Assembly (NCBI RefSeq): GCF_013744875.1
Contig: NZ_CP059399.1
Span: 4,960,001-5,024,000, forward strand
DNA length: 64,000 nucleotides
Direction of reading: 5' to 3'
Origin: Nocardia huaxiensis
GTDB taxonomy: Bacteria; Actinomycetota; Actinomycetes; Mycobacteriales; Mycobacteriaceae
Positions 8,443-17,091 of this stretch are shown here, in pieces (position 1 is the stretch's first letter; each line of letters opens with the position of its first letter). The notes beneath the pieces are model-generated. The model was not told where the DNA came from, did not search any database, and worked only from the letters and a program-made list of their open reading frames with translations. A program made the position numbers and the translations under genes.

Positions 8443-8549
8443 TCGGCGAATCCGTTCCGAGAATGTGTCGAATCCGGCCGTCCGCCGTTCGTCTCGAAGG
8501 TGAAGCTCGGGTATCCCGCCCGCTGCTCCGACATCGAGGAGAGGAAACC

Positions 8550-8888
8550 ATGAAGTACGTACTGATGTTCGTCGAGACCGAGGAGTTCGCCCAGGAGCTC
8601 GCGGCGATGAACGACGACGACCGGCAGGCTGCTTACGGAGCCGTGCACCGGTGGTTCGCGGAGAACGCGGCGAAGGTCACCCATCATCGGAAACTGGCCG
8701 ATGCGGGCACCGCGACCACCATGCGGCTCTCCGGCGGCGACGCGGTGATCACCGACGGGCCCTTCGTCGAGGGCAAAGAAGTCGTATCCGGGTACGCCGA
8801 AGTCGATGTCGCCGACCTCGATGAGGCGATGACGCTGGCGCGCAGCTGGCCGGGCTGCCCGCTGGTCGAGATCCGGCCGGCCATGTGA
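8550..8888 (+). CDS. DGPF/YCII family protein partnered with ECF sigma factor
   Basis: A 112-residue YCII-related protein. The start at 8550 follows GAGGAGAGG. Residues 68-75 contain the DGPF signature (TDGPFVEG) of the small proteins that are genetically linked to ECF42 sigma factors. Its stop codon lies within the start of the sigma factor gene, so the two are co-translated. Members of this pair are common in actinobacteria; the molecular role of the DGPF protein is not settled. Confidence 0.88.
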   Translation: MKYVLMFVETEEFAQELAAMNDDDRQAAYGAVHRWFAENAAKVTHHRKLADAGTATTMRLSGGDAVITDGPFVEGKEVVSGYAEVDVADLDEAMTLARSWPGCPLVEIRPAM

Positions 8889-10084
8889 TGGATGTTCACG
8901 CCGAGCTGGCCCGTACTGTCCGCGACCATGCGGGCCGGCTCACCGCGTGCCTGATGCGCGTCCTCGGTGATTTCGCCGCCGCCGAGGACGTCATGCAGGA
9001 CGCGATCGAAGCCGCCTTGCAGCGCTGGCCCGTCGAAGGCATTCCGGAGCATCCCGACGCGTGGCTGCTGACGGTCGCCCGTCGCCGCGGTCTGGATGTG
9101 CTGCGACGGCAGAATGTGTACCGGGACAAGCTCGCTCAGCTCGACTGGCCGGTGCGATCGGATCCCGACGACCGCCTCAAACTCATCTTCACCTGCTGTC
9201 ACCCGGCGCTGCCCCGGCAAGCCCAGGTGGCCTTGACGCTACGCACTGTCTGCGGCTTCACCACCGCCCAGATCGCATCGGCGTTCCTCACCACCGAAGC
9301 CGCCATCGCCCAGCGCGTCACCCGCGCCAAACGCAAGATCACCCAGGCCGGAATCCCGTACTGCATCCCCACCGAACCGGAGTTGCCCGAGCGCCTGGCC
9401 CAGGTGCTCGCCGTTATCTACCTGCTGTTCAACGAGGGCTACCTCACCAGCGGCGGTGCGCACGCCCACGCCCGGCACCTGACCGACGACGCCGAATACC
9501 TCGCCGAAACATTGGCCTGGCTCATGCCCAGGGAACCCGAGGTGCTCGGGCTGCTCGCCCTCATCCGGCTGCATCAAGCCCGCGTCGCAGCCCGCTTCGA
9601 CGCCGCGGGCTCGCTGATCCTGCTTCCGGATCAGGACCGCTCCCGATGGAACCGCGAGGCGATCACCGACGCCACCCGACTGCTGGAACGCGCTGCGGCA
9701 CAACACCGTCCGGGCCCGTACCAGCTCCAAGCCGCGATCGTCGCCTGCCATGCCGAAGCCCCCGCCTGGAAGGACACCGACTGGCCGCAAATCCTCATCC
9801 TCTACGACCTGCTCCTGGACCTCGCCCCCACGCCCATCATCCGATTGAACCGCGTCACCGCCTTCCGCTACGTGTTCGGCGCGGAGGCCGCCCTGCGCGA
9901 AATCGACGCACTGGTCCCGGAACTCGACGACCACTATCTGCTCCACGCCACCCGCGCCGAACTCCTGCGCGCACTCGGAAGGAACCCGGAAGCGCACACC
10001 GCCGATCGGCGTGCGCTGGCGCTCACCGCCAATGCCGCGCAACAGGATCTGCTGGGCGAACGCATGGCGGGACCGATCCAGTGA
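8885..10084 (+). CDS. ECF42-type RNA polymerase sigma factor
   Basis: A protein of about 399 residues. Residues 1-165 hold the sigma2 and sigma4 regions (region 2 around FAAAEDVMQDAIEAALQRWP; region 4 around GFTTAQIASAFLTTEAAIAQR). Residues ~170-395 are the long alpha-helical extension seen in ECF42 sigma factors, where a TPR-like fold replaces a separate anti-sigma factor. The start is GTG 8885 or ATG 8888, both overlapping the upstream DGPF gene stop. Target genes usually include the linked DGPF gene. Confidence 0.88.
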   Translation: MMDVHAELARTVRDHAGRLTACLMRVLGDFAAAEDVMQDAIEAALQRWPVEGIPEHPDAWLLTVARRRGLDVLRRQNVYRDKLAQLDWPVRSDPDDRLKLIFTCCHPALPRQAQVALTLRTVCGFTTAQIASAFLTTEAAIAQRVTRAKRKITQAGIPYCIPTEPELPERLAQVLAVIYLLFNEGYLTSGGAHAHARHLTDDAEYLAETLAWLMPREPEVLGLLALIRLHQARVAARFDAAGSLILLPDQDRSRWNREAITDATRLLERAAAQHRPGPYQLQAAIVACHAEAPAWKDTDWPQILILYDLLLDLAPTPIIRLNRVTAFRYVFGAEAALREIDALVPELDDHYLLHATRAELLRALGRNPEAHTADRRALALTANAAQQDLLGERMAGPIQ

Positions 10085-10133
10085 CGACCGTCGTGGCAGA
10101 GTGACGCTTGCGGCGTGCCGGCGATCCGTGATT

Positions 10134-11099
10134 TCAGCTCTCCGAGTCGCCGGTTCCGGCCAGTTCCTCCGAGCGCTGGTTCAATCTGCCGAACGGCACG
10201 TGCACCGATGGTGCGTATTTGCTCGTCCCGGTCAGATGGGCTTGCTGGTCGTCGAAGAAGATGTGGGGCCGCAATACCTGCATGATGCGGCCCTTTTCGA
10301 TGCCGCCGAGGAAGAATGCGTTGTCCACCTGGACTTTCCATTGGCCCAGGCTTCGAATCATCCGCTCGTGGGAGGGGGCGTTGCGGGCCGTCACGATGGA
10401 GATGGACAGGCGGCGGCGGTAACCGGGCGTCGTGTCGTGGCGCCGGCGTTCGACCTGCTGAATCCGTGACAGCGCCTTGAGGAAGGGCAGCAGCAATCCG
10501 TCGGGATGCGCCTGGGCGACCTGTGCCGATTCGCTGGCGTGGAAGGCGACGATGTCCTTGCTCTGGTAGATCTGCTCGGCGGTGTCGTCGGTCAGCACCC
10601 CATCGAAATCGAACGCGATGCGCAGCTCCTCCCCGGCGTCGTTCGCGGCGGTCGAGTCGAGTACGAATCCCGCCGGGTGACCCGCGTCGACCGCGGCGCG
10701 GACGGCCTTGTCGTCCGCGGACAGGTACAGCGAAATATTCAGTGCCGGAATGAATTCGTACGGCGACGACCCGGCGGTGAAGATGGCCCGCGTGATTCCC
10801 AGCCCATGGTGGGCGACCGACCGCATCACCCGCAGGCCCGTATCCGGATCATTGCGCGACATGATCACCACCTCGACCAAGGGGTCGGATGGGCTGGGCG
10901 ACAGATCGTTCAGCAGCAGGATTCGCCGGATGAACTCGAAAGCGACCCCCGGCGCGAGCGGGTCGTCGAGATGCTCCTCCTGATACCGCCGGTAGACAGT
11001 CTCCCCGGACGTCCGGAATATCGCATCGGCTTCCCGCAGGTCGAACAGGGCACTCGAGGCGACGCCGATGACGAGCCGATTATCGAGACTGTAAGCCAC
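10134..11099 (-). CDS. Cytosolic 5'-nucleotidase (NT5C1-like)
   Basis: A 321-residue HAD-fold protein. Motif I is present in the middle as AFDFDGVLTDD, and the C-terminal HIFFDDQQAHL gives the late acidic motif. The N terminus (LVIGVASSALFDLREAD) and the IVTARNAPSH segment match the bacterial proteins grouped with cytosolic 5'-nucleotidase type 1, which hydrolyse nucleoside 5'-monophosphates. It is convergent with the sigma factor gene and is transcribed alone. Confidence 0.85.
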   Translation of the reverse strand: MAYSLDNRLVIGVASSALFDLREADAIFRTSGETVYRRYQEEHLDDPLAPGVAFEFIRRILLLNDLSPSPSDPLVEVVIMSRNDPDTGLRVMRSVAHHGLGITRAIFTAGSSPYEFIPALNISLYLSADDKAVRAAVDAGHPAGFVLDSTAANDAGEELRIAFDFDGVLTDDTAEQIYQSKDIVAFHASESAQVAQAHPDGLLLPFLKALSRIQQVERRRHDTTPGYRRRLSISIVTARNAPSHERMIRSLGQWKVQVDNAFFLGGIEKGRIMQVLRPHIFFDDQQAHLTGTSKYAPSVHVPFGRLNQRSEELAGTGDSES

Positions 11100-11264
11100 A
11101 CCAGCATTGTGGCATCGGCCAAGAACTCGGGCGAGCGAGGATCGCGGGCCCGGAATACGGTGATCCGGGGTCGTTTTCGTGTGTTGGCCGTATTTCGCGC
11201 CGAAGGCCGACTAGCCTGTTCGAGTACATCGACAGCCCGATCGGGGGAGCGAAGTGGTATTCGG

Positions 11265-12056
11265 ATGGACGGAGATTTCCCTCTGGAGCAGCCACACACG
11301 TCCCGGGTCTACGACTACTTCCTCGGCGGCAAGGACAACTACGAGGTCGATCGGCAGGCCGCGGAGGAAATACTGAAGGCGTGGCCCGATATTCGGACCG
11401 CCGCCCGGGTCAACCGGCAGTTCATGCAGCGCAGCACCCGCTTCCTGGCCGAGGCGGGGATTCGGCAGTTCCTCGATATCGGCACCGGGATCCCGACCGA
11501 GCCGAACCTGCATCAGATCGCGCGGGAGGTCGCGCCGGAATCCCGTGTCGTCTATGTGGACAACGATCCGGTGGTGCTGGCGCACGCCCGCGCGCTCATG
11601 CCGAGCAGTGCGTCCGGGGCGATGACCTATATCGATGGCGATGTCACCGTACCGAGTTCGGTGCTGCTGGCGCCGGAGCTGACCGAGACCCTCGATCTGA
11701 GCGAGCCGGTCGGATTGAGCATGATCGCGCTACTACATTTCGTCGAAGACGATGTTCCGCAGATCATTTCGACGTTCCTGGATGCGCTCGCACCGGGTTC
11801 CCATCTCGTGATCTGCACCATTACCGCCGATTTCGCGCCGGAGCAGGTGCAGGCCGCGCAGGATGTGTACCGGGTCCGCAAGCTTCCCGCTCAGGTCCGC
11901 ACCTACGACGAAGTCAGCCGCTGGTTCGACGGCTTGGAGCTCGTCGAACCCGGCGTCGTGCCGCCGCATCGCTGGCGGCTCGGTGACGCCGCCGAATTCG
12001 GGCCGTCGTTCGACGCCAAGGTCTCCTGCTGGTGCGGCGTTGCGCGCAAACCCTGA
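11265..12056 (+). CDS. DUF574-type SAM-dependent methyltransferase
   Basis: A 263-residue protein of the SAM-dependent methyltransferase family formerly called DUF574, which is expanded in actinobacteria. It begins with the characteristic RVYDYFLGGKDNYEVDR segment and has the SAM-binding glycine motif in FLDIGTGIPT. A GGGGGAG ribosome site lies about 16 bases before ATG 11265, which is rather far; the frame has no better start. The substrate is unknown. Confidence 0.87.
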   Translation: MDGDFPLEQPHTSRVYDYFLGGKDNYEVDRQAAEEILKAWPDIRTAARVNRQFMQRSTRFLAEAGIRQFLDIGTGIPTEPNLHQIAREVAPESRVVYVDNDPVVLAHARALMPSSASGAMTYIDGDVTVPSSVLLAPELTETLDLSEPVGLSMIALLHFVEDDVPQIISTFLDALAPGSHLVICTITADFAPEQVQAAQDVYRVRKLPAQVRTYDEVSRWFDGLELVEPGVVPPHRWRLGDAAEFGPSFDAKVSCWCGVARKP

Positions 12057-12062
12057 TCGCGT

Positions 12063-12500
12063 TCAGCCGTAGAGCTGCACGAAACGGTCCATCGACCGTT
12101 CGATATCCCCGCGCAAGGCTCGCGCCACCGCCGAGCCGATGGGTCCGAACAGTGGCGCACCGCCGAGTTCGAAGTCGGCGGTGACCTTCGACCCGGCCGC
12201 GGTCGGCGATACCCGCAGCTCGATCCCGAACTTGGTGCCGCCTATCCCGGAACCATTGAGCACCAGCCGGTTCGGCGGCTCCGCCGCCTTGACCGTCCAG
12301 GTGACGCGATTGCGGAAACCCTTGACGGTGGCGACACCGACCAGTCGCGTTCCCGGCGTGAGCCCCTCGGGCACCGGCCCCCGCCAGCCCTCGTGCAGGG
12401 TCAGCCACTTATCCAGTTCGGGCAGGTCGGAGGCATGCGACCAGGCCCGGTCGGGCGGGATCGGAACGTCTACGGAAACCTTGAGCTTGGCCACGCGCAC
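12063..12500 (-). CDS. SRPBCC (START-like) family protein
   Basis: A 145-residue polyketide-cyclase/dehydrase-like SRPBCC protein. The N-terminal VDVPIPPDRAWSHASDLPELDKW is the typical first strand and helix of the fold, and FELGGAPLFGPIGSAVARAL near the end matches the long C-terminal helix. Such proteins bind hydrophobic ligands, and no substrate can be assigned. It is convergent with the methyltransferase gene, with a 6-base gap. Confidence 0.8.
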   Translation of the reverse strand: MRVAKLKVSVDVPIPPDRAWSHASDLPELDKWLTLHEGWRGPVPEGLTPGTRLVGVATVKGFRNRVTWTVKAAEPPNRLVLNGSGIGGTKFGIELRVSPTAAGSKVTADFELGGAPLFGPIGSAVARALRGDIERSMDRFVQLYG

Positions 12501-12675
12501 GATGCTATCTGTTACATGTCGTAGCCCTTAACTCGGGCGCTCCCCGGGGTTTCGGCGAAGCCGCCGAGGGTGGGGGCGCGGCACCGTACAATCCGGTCGA
12601 ATCGCAGATACTCTCGCTCCGCTCGATATGCCAGTGTTGACGACCGCATGGTGCCGAATCAGGAGGATTTCTGTT

Positions 12676-13689
12676 TTGCAGCGCGAACGTGCACGAAAGT
12701 TGGTGGATTCACCCAGGTTTCAGAAATTCATTGTCGCGATAATTCTAGTCAATGCCGTCTCGCTAGGGGCGGAAACCTCCGACTATCTGATGTCCGTTGC
12801 GGGCGGGCTGATTTCGTTCGTGGATTCCGTCGCACTGCTGATCTTCGTCATCGAAATGCTGTTGAAGCTCTACGCATATCGCCTCGGATACTTCCGGGAC
12901 CCTTGGAACTGCTTCGATTTCGCGGTGGTGGGTGTGGCGCTGTTGCCCGCGTCGGGCGGCCTGTCGGTATTGCGCGCCTTCCGTATTCTCCGTGCCCTGC
13001 GCCTGGTCTCCGCCACGCCGAGCATGCGCAAGGTCGTGACGAATCTCCTTGCGGCCCTTCCCGGTATGGGATCGATCCTGGGCCTGCTGGCCCTCGTGCT
13101 CTATGTCGCGGCCGTCATGGCCACCAAACTGTTCGGCGGCGTGACGCCCGAATATTTCGGCAGCCTCGGCACTTCCATGTGGACGCTCTTTCAAATCATG
13201 ACCGGCGAAGCGTGGCCGGACATCGCGCGCACGGTCATGGACGAGAAACCGCTCGCCTGGATTTTCTTCCTCGGCTACATCCTGATCTCCACATTCGTCG
13301 TCCTCAATCTGTTCCTCGCCGTCATGGTGAGCGCCGCGGACGATGTGCGCGAAGACGAGAATCGCGAACGCCACGAACAGGAGACCTCGGACGAGAATGC
13401 CGCCTACACGGCGATTCTCACCGAACTGACGGCGCTGCGCGCGGAAGTCCGTGCCCTGCAGCCCGCCGCCCACTCGCTGACCAATGGCCACAACGGCACG
13501 CGCACCACGGTCATCTACAGCGGAAACCACCGCCCCGATCCGCACCGGCAACTGAGCGACGCCGAGATCACCCAGGCGGTTCTGCTCTACCGCGGCGGCG
13601 AATCGATCACGAGCATCGCCGATCGTCTCGGCGCGACCACCGCGACGGTCCGCGCCGGCCTGCAACGCCGGGGTATCCGCCGGCACTGA
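12676..13689 (+). CDS. Voltage-gated cation channel (NaChBac-like) with C-terminal HTH-like segment
   Basis: A 337-residue six-helix channel subunit. TTG 12676 is chosen because AGGAGG (12661-12666) lies 9 bases upstream; an upstream ATG at 12628 has no such site. The voltage sensor S4 shows Arg at every third position (LRAFRILRALRL). The pore reads LFQIMTGEAWPD, so the selectivity filter is TGEAW at residues 176-180 where the NaChBac family has TLESW. A polar helical tail (~220-255) follows. Residues ~293-337 (ending LGATTATVRAGLQRRGI) resemble a recombinase-type helix-turn-helix, which is unusual for a channel. Confidence 0.85.
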   Translation: MQRERARKLVDSPRFQKFIVAIILVNAVSLGAETSDYLMSVAGGLISFVDSVALLIFVIEMLLKLYAYRLGYFRDPWNCFDFAVVGVALLPASGGLSVLRAFRILRALRLVSATPSMRKVVTNLLAALPGMGSILGLLALVLYVAAVMATKLFGGVTPEYFGSLGTSMWTLFQIMTGEAWPDIARTVMDEKPLAWIFFLGYILISTFVVLNLFLAVMVSAADDVREDENRERHEQETSDENAAYTAILTELTALRAEVRALQPAAHSLTNGHNGTRTTVIYSGNHRPDPHRQLSDAEITQAVLLYRGGESITSIADRLGATTATVRAGLQRRGIRRH

Positions 13690-13730
13690 GATCGCCCGCT
13701 GGTCGCGGCTTCGCTGGGTACTCGACTCAC

Positions 13731-14102
13731 ATGACGAGCACACCGGAACCCCCGCACACCCCGCCTCCCACCCGGCCGGCTGCACCGCCGGTGCAGCCGA
13801 CAGCGCCGGTGCGGCCGCCCGCCGCCAAGCCCGAATCCCCGGCCCGTCCCCGAACTCCCATCAAGCACACCAGAACCGGTCGTGTCTGGCTCATCCTCGC
13901 CTCGGGCGCGGTGGTGCTGATCATCCTGCTGATCTTCATCCTGCAGAACACGCAGCGAGTGGTGATCTCGTTCCTCGGCTGGGATTTCGAGTGGCCCCTC
14001 GGCGTGGCCCTGCTGTTCGCGGCCATCGCCGGAGTTCTCCTCATGGCGCTGGCCGGCGGGGCTCGCATCTGGCAGCTCCGCCGAGCGGCCGGGTCTCGTT
14101 AG
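13731..14102 (+). CDS. LapA/DUF1049 domain membrane protein
   Basis: A 123-residue protein with a Pro-rich cytoplasmic N terminus (residues 1-45). Two hydrophobic helices follow: the first ends in ILQNTQRVVISFLGW, the hallmark of LapA (DUF1049) proteins, and the second spans about residues 89-110. Proteins of this family are small inner-membrane assembly or envelope-stress factors. No good ribosome site precedes ATG 13731, so the start is uncertain. Confidence 0.8.
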   Translation: MTSTPEPPHTPPPTRPAAPPVQPTAPVRPPAAKPESPARPRTPIKHTRTGRVWLILASGAVVLIILLIFILQNTQRVVISFLGWDFEWPLGVALLFAAIAGVLLMALAGGARIWQLRRAAGSR

Positions 14103-14132
14103 GGGATTGTGGTGCCGCCGATTAGGGGATTG
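14099..14132. repeat. 11-base direct repeat TTAGGGGATTG
   Basis: TTAGGGGATTG occurs at 14099-14109 and again at 14122-14132, a spacing of 23 bases. The first copy overlaps the stop of the LapA-like gene and both lie upstream of the Gly-rich protein gene. They could be regulator sites, but nothing else supports this. Confidence 0.4.
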
Positions 14133-14263
14133 AGCAGTCGTCCAGTCGGCAATGCCCCCAAGTTGGCGAGGATTTCAAAATGGGGGATGAATCGGGCTAA
14201 CGGGCGGTCATCGGACACCGACGGAGGGGATGTCGAACCAGATCTTCGGGAAGCGAATACACA

Positions 14264-15136
14264 GTGTCGTCAAGGACATTCACGGCTGCGGCGGTCGTCG
14301 CGATCGCCGTCGCGCTCAGCGCCTCATCGGCGGCTGCGGACCCCACCACGACCACCGCGCCCGCACCGGGCGTCGGATTGGGTGTGGATGTGGGCGTCGG
14401 CACCGGGGGAGTCACGGTAGGCGTCGATGTGCAGGGCGGAGCCGGCGCCAATGCCGGCGCGTCGGCACCGCCGACCACCACGGCCCCGGGGGCGAATACC
14501 GGTGGGGGAGTACAGCTCGGCGGCGGCGTCGAGGGCGGCGTGCAGGTCGGCGGCGGCGTGCAGGTGGGCGGCGAAGCCAATGGCGGTGCGCAGGCCGGAG
14601 GTGGCGTGCAGGCCGGTGGGGAGGGAACCACCGGCGGGCAGGTCGGCGGCGGCGTCGAGCTCGGTGGAAACACCGGCGGTGGCGTGGAAATCGGCGTCGG
14701 CTCGCAGGTCGACGGCAATGCCAACGGCGGCGTCCAGGTCGGTGTCGGTTCCCAGATCGACGGTAGTGCGAACGGCGGCGCGCAGGTCGGCGTCGGTTCG
14801 CAGGTCGGTGGCAATGCCAATGGCGGCGTACAGGTTGGTGTCGGTTCGCAGGTCGGTGGCAATGCCAACGGTGGCGTCCAGGTTGGTGTCGGTTCGCAGG
14901 TCGGTGGCAATGCCACTGGCGGCGCGCTCGGCGGGGTCGATCTGGTGCTCGCCGGAGCCGCGGCAGCCGGCGCGGACACCGTGTACGGCATGGCGATTCC
15001 CGTGACCGCGAGCACCGGCATCCCCGGCGGCCCGGCGGTCACCGACCGTATTCCGGAGGGCGGCTACGTGATTCCGCGCGGCGCCCCCGAAACCGGCGCG
15101 GGCGGGATGGCCCCCCAGGTGAGCGCACAGCGGTGA
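14264..15136 (+). CDS. Secreted Gly-rich tandem-repeat protein
   Basis: A 290-residue protein starting at GTG 14264, with GGAAG 9 bases upstream. Residues 1-25 form a signal peptide with likely cleavage after SSAAA. The mature protein is Gly/Val-rich and low in complexity. Five tandem copies of a 16-residue unit (consensus GGVQVGVGSQVGGNAN) occupy about residues 139-218. The C-terminal 70 residues are not repetitive. No LPxTG sortase signal is visible. Its stop overlaps the start of a class F sortase gene, so the two are made together. The function is unknown; a surface or matrix role is inference. Confidence 0.75.
   Translation: MSSRTFTAAAVVAIAVALSASSAAADPTTTTAPAPGVGLGVDVGVGTGGVTVGVDVQGGAGANAGASAPPTTTAPGANTGGGVQLGGGVEGGVQVGGGVQVGGEANGGAQAGGGVQAGGEGTTGGQVGGGVELGGNTGGGVEIGVGSQVDGNANGGVQVGVGSQIDGSANGGAQVGVGSQVGGNANGGVQVGVGSQVGGNANGGVQVGVGSQVGGNATGGALGGVDLVLAGAAAAGADTVYGMAIPVTASTGIPGGPAVTDRIPEGGYVIPRGAPETGAGGMAPQVSAQR
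14678..14917 (+). repeat. Five in-frame 48-bp tandem repeats
   Basis: Five consecutive 48-base units encode GGVQVGVGSQVGGNAN-type repeats inside the Gly-rich secreted protein. The last three units are almost identical in DNA, which suggests recent expansion by slippage or recombination. Copy number may vary between strains. Confidence 0.85.
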
Positions 15137-15759
15137 GCACGGGCCGAAACACCATGAGCACGAAGCGAACCCGCCGAACCCTGTTCGGCGCCCTCGCCGC
15201 CACCCTGGCGATCACCTCGGCACTGCTGTCGGGCTGCGCCGCGGACGACTCCCCGGCCTCGAACGCCGGGGCGACCACGACCGCTGTCGTCACGGCCCCG
15301 GAGATCAGCCGATCGACCCCGACCGCCTTCACGATCAGCTCGATCAAAGCCTCGGGTTCGCTGATCTCCCTGGGCCTCAATGCCGACGGAACCGTCCAGG
15401 TCCCCGCCGACTACAAGCAGGCGGGCTGGTACCAGCGGGGGCCCGCCCCCGGTGAGCAGGGTTCCGCGGTCATCCTCGGGCACGTCGACTCCTACCAGGG
15501 GGAAGGGATCTTCTTCTCGCTCAAGAAGGTCAAGCCCGGCGACATGATCGACGTGACCCGAGCGGACGGCAAAACCGCCCACTTCAAGGTCACCGACGTC
15601 CGCATGTACAAGAAATCCGAGTTCCCCGACCAGCTGGTCTACGGCCCCCGCGGTGGTGCGACGCTCCAGTTGGTGACCTGCGGAGGAGATTTCGACCAGA
15701 ACGCCAAGAGCTACCTCTCCAACGTGGTCGTCTTCTCCTCTCTCGATTCGGTGACCTAG
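15133..15759 (+). CDS. Class F sortase, probable lipoprotein
   Basis: A 208-residue sortase. The GTG start lies in a 4-base overlap with the Gly-rich protein gene; ATG 15154 is an alternative. The N terminus has twin Arg and a lipobox (LLSGC), so it is probably an anchored lipoprotein. The catalytic His is in ILGHVDS and the catalytic Cys in LVTCGG. The extra segments of class A-D sortases are absent, in keeping with class F of actinobacteria. The substrate is not evident; co-translation points to the upstream Gly-rich protein, although that lacks an LPxTG motif. Confidence 0.85.
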   Translation: MSTGRNTMSTKRTRRTLFGALAATLAITSALLSGCAADDSPASNAGATTTAVVTAPEISRSTPTAFTISSIKASGSLISLGLNADGTVQVPADYKQAGWYQRGPAPGEQGSAVILGHVDSYQGEGIFFSLKKVKPGDMIDVTRADGKTAHFKVTDVRMYKKSEFPDQLVYGPRGGATLQLVTCGGDFDQNAKSYLSNVVVFSSLDSVT

Positions 15760-15761
15760 GG

Positions 15762-16106
15762 TCAGACCTTCTTCACGACACTCGATTTCAGCTGCATCGC
15801 GCCGAAACCGTCGATCTTGCAATCGATGTCGTGATCACCGACGCCGTCCACCAGGCGGATATTGCGGACCTTGGTGCCCGCCTTGATGCCGGTGGGGCTG
15901 CCTTTGACCTTGAGGTTCTTGATGACGGTGACGGTGTCTCCGTCGGCGAGCACATTGCCGACGGAGTCGGTGATCACCGTCTCGGCGGGCCCGTCGGCGT
16001 CGGAGGTCGCGGACCACTCGTGGGCGCACTCGGGGCAGACCAGCAGTGCGCCCATCTCGTAGGTGTATTCACTGGTGCAGGACGGGCACGGGGGCAGCGC
16101 GGTCAT
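15762..16106 (-). CDS. phnA: PhnA/YjdM family zinc-ribbon protein
   Basis: A 114-residue protein. The N-terminal zinc ribbon CPSCTSEY...CPEC (residues 7-27) is followed by the conserved PhnA C-terminal domain with [12 protein letters not shown] and [11 protein letters not shown]. Length and both parts match the family. Members have been linked to phosphonate metabolism, yet the enzymatic role is not established for most of them. It is convergent with the sortase gene, 2 bases apart. Confidence 0.9.
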   Translation of the reverse strand: MTALPPCPSCTSEYTYEMGALLVCPECAHEWSATSDADGPAETVITDSVGNVLADGDTVTVIKNLKVKGSPTGIKAGTKVRNIRLVDGVGDHDIDCKIDGFGAMQLKSSVVKKV

Positions 16107-16134
16107 CGACGACTCCTTCGCGACGGGTGGATGG

Positions 16135-16950
16135 TTACGTGTTTGCGGCGGTGAGGAATTCGATGATGGTGCGATTGACTTCCTCGGGGCGTTCGAGGTA
16201 GCCGTAGTGGCCGCAGCGCTCGATCTCGACGTAGCGGGCGTTCGGGATCGCCGCGGCGACCTCGCGTCCGAAAGCCGGCGGGGTCATCTTGTCGTCGGTG
16301 AAGCCCACGACCAGACTGGGAACCTTGATGTTCGCGTAGGCCGGCAAGCGGTTCTGTGAGCGATCCATGCCCAGCTGTGCGCGCACGCCGGGGGCGGGAC
16401 GCGAACCCGCGCTGTACTCGAAGATGTCGAGCCATTCCTGGGCGCGGGCCGGATCCTCGACGGTGTGCGGTGACAGGTTGAGCATGGCCTTGATCGCGGC
16501 CGCGTACTCCGGCGGCAGCTGAATGCCCTTGTCGTACAGCGCCTGTTCGCCGGCGTTGTACATCTGCGCGAGCGGGTGCGCGCGGCCGACCGCGCCCAGC
16601 ATGATCGCCTTGCCCAGCAGATCGGGGCGTGCGAGCGCGAGCTCCTGCACGACCCGCGCGCCCATCGAGTGGCCCACCACGTGCGCGGGCCCGCCGCCGA
16701 GGTGTTCGATCAGCGCCGCGGTGTCGGCGGCGAGATCGTCCAGGGTCATGCCGCCGACGGACTCATCCGAGGGCGCGATGCCGCGATTGTCGAAGGTAGC
16801 CACCCGGAATCCGGCCTTGACCAGCGCCGGAACCTGGTAGGTGCGCCAGACCCGTCCCGGGCTGCCGCTTCCCATGACCAGCACGACGAGCGGACCGTTC
16901 CCGGTGACCTCGTAGCTGATTCCGATCCCGTTGAGGGTGGCGATCGGCAT
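16135..16950 (-). CDS. Alpha/beta-fold hydrolase
   Basis: A 271-residue alpha/beta hydrolase. The nucleophile elbow is GHSMGA at residues ~91-96. The oxyanion-hole segment is VMGSGSPGR and the catalytic His is in [11 protein letters not shown] near the end. The start at 16950 ([10 protein letters not shown]) follows GAAGGA; an upstream in-frame ATG at 16986 reads an Arg/Glu-rich stretch and is unlikely. It diverges from an ArsR-type regulator at 17092, which may control it. The substrate is unknown. Confidence 0.85.
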   Translation of the reverse strand: MPIATLNGIGISYEVTGNGPLVVLVMGSGSPGRVWRTYQVPALVKAGFRVATFDNRGIAPSDESVGGMTLDDLAADTAALIEHLGGGPAHVVGHSMGARVVQELALARPDLLGKAIMLGAVGRAHPLAQMYNAGEQALYDKGIQLPPEYAAAIKAMLNLSPHTVEDPARAQEWLDIFEYSAGSRPAPGVRAQLGMDRSQNRLPAYANIKVPSLVVGFTDDKMTPPAFGREVAAAIPNARYVEIERCGHYGYLERPEEVNRTIIEFLTAANT

Positions 16951-17023
16951 GTTCCTTCTTTCTTCGCGTGTTCGACTGTGCCGCACACAGTAGATGAGGG
17001 CCGTCGGACCCGATTCATCTGGT

Positions 17024-17044
17024 TGCTAAACTGTGCAATCAGCG
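17024..17044. promoter_or_regulatory. Candidate ArsR operator
   Basis: The divergent spacer contains TTGCTAAACTGTGCAA (TTGC and GCAA as an inverted repeat) followed by TCAGCG. The 11-mer TGCAATCAGCG (17034-17044) recurs in reverse orientation as CGCTGATTGCA at 17458-17468, in the pckG promoter. The CTAAACT next to it also recurs there. This suggests a shared site for the ArsR regulator at 17092. Confidence 0.45.
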
Positions 17045-17091
17045 GTGTAGTTTGCCTGGACAGAGTCGGTACGAGGAGAAGGAGGGGCGCA

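Noticed and set aside
12570..13730. Upstream extension of the LapA-like frame
   Set aside because: It overlaps the ion channel in another frame and has shadow composition.
14197..15042. Pro-rich antisense frame opposite the Gly-rich repeat protein
   Set aside because: Gly codons read backwards give Pro/Thr. The sense frame has a signal peptide, ribosome site and coupled sortase.
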